From NCBI GenBank assembly GCA_937921485.1, contig CAKZSV010000060.1, forward strand, positions 1 to 36,084: a DNA stretch of 36,084 nt, in the 5' to 3' direction. Under the pieces are notes generated by a model that saw nothing but the letters and a program-made list of their open reading frames with translations, made no database searches and was not told where the DNA came from. How positions within the stretch are numbered: the stretch's first letter is position 1; every line of letters begins with the position of its first letter. The DNA is from an uncultured bacterium. Lineage in GTDB: Bacteria > Spirochaetota > UBA4802 > JAGODF01. The translations under genes and the position numbers were made by a program. Shown piece by piece: positions 34,342 to 36,084 of this stretch.

Positions 34342-36084
34342 ATGAATACTTATATTGGCACAGAATCGACTATTAATAGTAGAAATACAGATAGTCAATC
34401 CGCGGCATTTTTGTTAAATAAAAACAGACCTATTAAAGTAGTACAGATAACCGATTCTGACAATTCGAAAAATACATTGCCGGTAAAAGTGAAAGTTGAT
34501 CCAAAAATTTCAATTTGCATTGAAAGAGCTGAACTTGTAACTGAATCATACAAAGAAACTGAAGGTTTGCCCTGGATTATACGCCGCGCCAGAGCTCTTG
34601 ACAATATTCTCAGAAAAATGACCATCTACATTTTACCGGGAGAACAGATAGTCGGCAACTACGCAAGCACTCCGCACTCCCTTCCAACCTATCCTGAAAT
34701 ATCATGCCGATGGCTTGACCGTGGACTTGATGATGAGTTTAAAAGCATGCTCAGCGAAACGGATAAAATCCGTTTAAAAGAAATCAACAAATACTGGTAT
34801 AATCACAATGTTGAGGGAGCTATCCTCAAATCCATGCCTGATGAACTTGAAAGATATATAAACTTGAACATGGCATCAGCAATGTTTACTCGTTTCTGGC
34901 CAGCAGGTTGCCTCACATCAAACTTTCACGACTGGGTCTTTCCGCGGGGCCTTAGAGGTATATTACATGAAATAGATCAATATCGCAAGAAATTATCCAA
35001 ACAGGATCCTGATTTTAAGACAAAGATAGAATTTTATGAAGCGGCGGAAATTACAATCAATGCTGTCATTGCATTTGCTCACAGATATGCGGAACTTGCA
35101 AGGAAACGCGCAGGAAACACGAATGGCAAGCTAAAAGAAGATTATTTACGGATTGCCGACATTTGTGAACGCATACCAGAATTCCCGCCAGAATCGTTCC
35201 ATGAAGCCCTTCAATGCTTTTATTTCTGCCATCTTGTAACTTCACAGATTGAATATTTTAGTGATGGCCTCGGACAGAGATTTGACCAGATTTTTTATCC
35301 GTTTTATAAAATGGAAAAGGAAAGGGGCACCATCACGTACGAAAGGGCTGTAGAATTGTTTGAGTTTCTGTTTATTAAGCTTGATGATCTTGGTCAAATC
35401 AATCCTATTACGACGGCTATCTATCAGGCGGGCGGTACAAAATTTCAGGATGTTTCTGTTGGTGGAGTTGATTCATACGGAAATGATGCAACAAATGAAT
35501 TGTCATTCGCGGTTATCGATGCTACAATGAAGATCAGAACTCCCCAGCCGGCAATATGCCTTTTATATCACAAAAATATTAATCCATCACTTGTAGATAA
35601 AGCAATCGATTGTATTGGAACAGGAATGGGGATGCCCGCAATTTTCAATGATGAGGTCGCAATAAAATGGCATCTCATACAGACTTTCAAGCGGCTTTTT
35701 CCTGAATCCGGCGCCTATGTTGGTGTCCCCTGTATTGGTATGATAATGAAAATTGTCAATTCTCCTATCAGAAAAGCCTTTGCAAGGTTCATTCGTGCAA
35801 TGTTGCCAAAGACATTGAACATAAAAATTGATACTGCGATGGAGAACCTTCCCTACAATGTATGCGCCGGATGGGGGAAAACCGGGGACATTCTGAGATG
35901 GATTCTAAAAAAAATGAATCTCTTCGATGCCGAAAAGGCAATTATGCTCGGCAGGAACTGGGCTCCAACCTCCTGTGTCGGCGGCGGCGTATCAGGATCT
36001 ATAGTGATGCAGGGTACACTCACTTCAATATTAATTCTTTCTGTGCTAAATTTTTTGAAGTGTTTCGAATTTGTTATGTATCAG
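34342..36084 (+). CDS. Glycyl radical enzyme (pyruvate formate-lyase-like), 3' truncated by window edge
   Basis: 581 residues are visible and the frame is still open at the last base. AGGAGG precedes ATG 34342 by 6 bases. The PFL-like domain starts around residue 55: ICIERAELVTESYKETEG, then RRARALDNIL, GEQIVGNYASTPHSLP, QCFYFCHLVTSQIEY, IRTPQPAICLLYH and GTGMGMPAIFNDEVAIKW. The only convincing candidate for the thiyl-radical Cys is Cys545 in NWAPTSCVGGG. The C-terminal glycyl loop (RVxGY) lies beyond the window, as must any activating enzyme. The first ~50 residues are polar and not homologous. The residue after the Cys-Val is Gly rather than the Glu of diol dehydratase, choline and hydroxyproline enzymes, so the substrate is not obvious. 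Regulated by the divergent GntR protein, by inference. Confidence 0.88.
   Translation, partial: MNTYIGTESTINSRNTDSQSAAFLLNKNRPIKVVQITDSDNSKNTLPVKVKVDPKISICIERAELVTESYKETEGLPWIIRRARALDNILRKMTIYILPGEQIVGNYASTPHSLPTYPEISCRWLDRGLDDEFKSMLSETDKIRLKEINKYWYNHNVEGAILKSMPDELERYINLNMASAMFTRFWPAGCLTSNFHDWVFPRGLRGILHEIDQYRKKLSKQDPDFKTKIEFYEAAEITINAVIAFAHRYAELARKRAGNTNGKLKEDYLRIADICERIPEFPPESFHEALQCFYFCHLVTSQIEYFSDGLGQRFDQIFYPFYKMEKERGTITYERAVELFEFLFIKLDDLGQINPITTAIYQAGGTKFQDVSVGGVDSYGNDATNELSFAVIDATMKIRTPQPAICLLYHKNINPSLVDKAIDCIGTGMGMPAIFNDEVAIKWHLIQTFKRLFPESGAYVGVPCIGMIMKIVNSPIRKAFARFIRAMLPKTLNIKIDTAMENLPYNVCAGWGKTGDILRWILKKMNLFDAEKAIMLGRNWAPTSCVGGGVSGSIVMQGTLTSILILSVLNFLKCFEFVMYQ

Noticed and set aside
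1..36084. tRNA, rRNA, CRISPR array, integrase or insertion sequence
   Set aside because: I looked for cloverleaf-like segments, regularly spaced repeats and transposase motifs and saw none; a covariance-model search would be needed to exclude small RNAs.

Overview
The window looks like the chromosome of a diderm (outer-membrane) anaerobe of moderate GC. Several proteins have lipoprotein-type signal peptides, two genes encode outer-membrane-barrel-like proteins, and the window ends in an oxygen-sensitive glycyl radical enzyme. Most promoters I can read are of the TTGACA/TATAAT type. A spirochaete or a similar diderm lineage is my best guess, with low confidence, because no rRNA or other phylogenetic marker is present.

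Layout. 1-3030: 3' part of a very large repeat-rich surface or secreted protein. 3135-4292 (-): a predicted outer-membrane protein. 4748-7470 (+): FecR-like periplasmic protein, a small exported protein and a predicted outer-membrane barrel in one operon behind a good sigma-70 promoter. 7707-9229 (-): a ten-TPR lipoprotein and a small tail-anchored protein. 9462-10774 (+): hotdog thioesterase coupled to a branched-chain-aminotransferase-like enzyme, tail-to-tail with an AGCS sodium/amino-acid symporter (10752-12110, -). 12287-12761 (+): DUF4160/DUF2442 pair. 12841-13995 (+): orphan Liv-type substrate-binding lipoprotein. 14072-15827 (-): a lipoprotein built of six W-x6-W repeats, and an N-formylglutamate amidohydrolase family protein. 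15933-17226 (+): Lrp/AsnC regulator and a lipoprotein. 17264-17722 (-): YfcE-like phosphodiesterase. 18031-18606 (+): Cys-rich protein.

18576-23038 (-) is the most unusual block. It holds a Memo-family protein with a lipoprotein signal, a radical SAM enzyme of the AmmeMemoRadiSam type with a Tat-like/lipoprotein N-terminus, and, overlapping its stop by one base, a polytopic membrane protein with an embedded spermidine-synthase-like domain lacking the usual catalytic Asp. All three appear directed to the envelope. Next come ilvD (+), then on the minus strand a cytidylate-kinase-like protein with a small propeller-like protein, phosphatidylserine decarboxylase, and a run of HyuA-like ATPase, histone-deacetylase-family hydrolase and hybrid histidine kinase.

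32742-33432 is a decayed family-3 beta-glucosidase with a large internal deletion and frame changes. The window closes with a GntR/FCD regulator (-) divergent from a glycyl radical enzyme (+, cut by the window edge). A perfect 26-bp palindrome lies between the -35 and -10 of the latter and is a likely operator. Branched-chain amino acid metabolism recurs (ilvE-like, ilvD, Liv-type binding protein, Lrp-type regulator), but these genes are scattered rather than in one operon. No rRNA, tRNA, CRISPR array or intact mobile element was seen.
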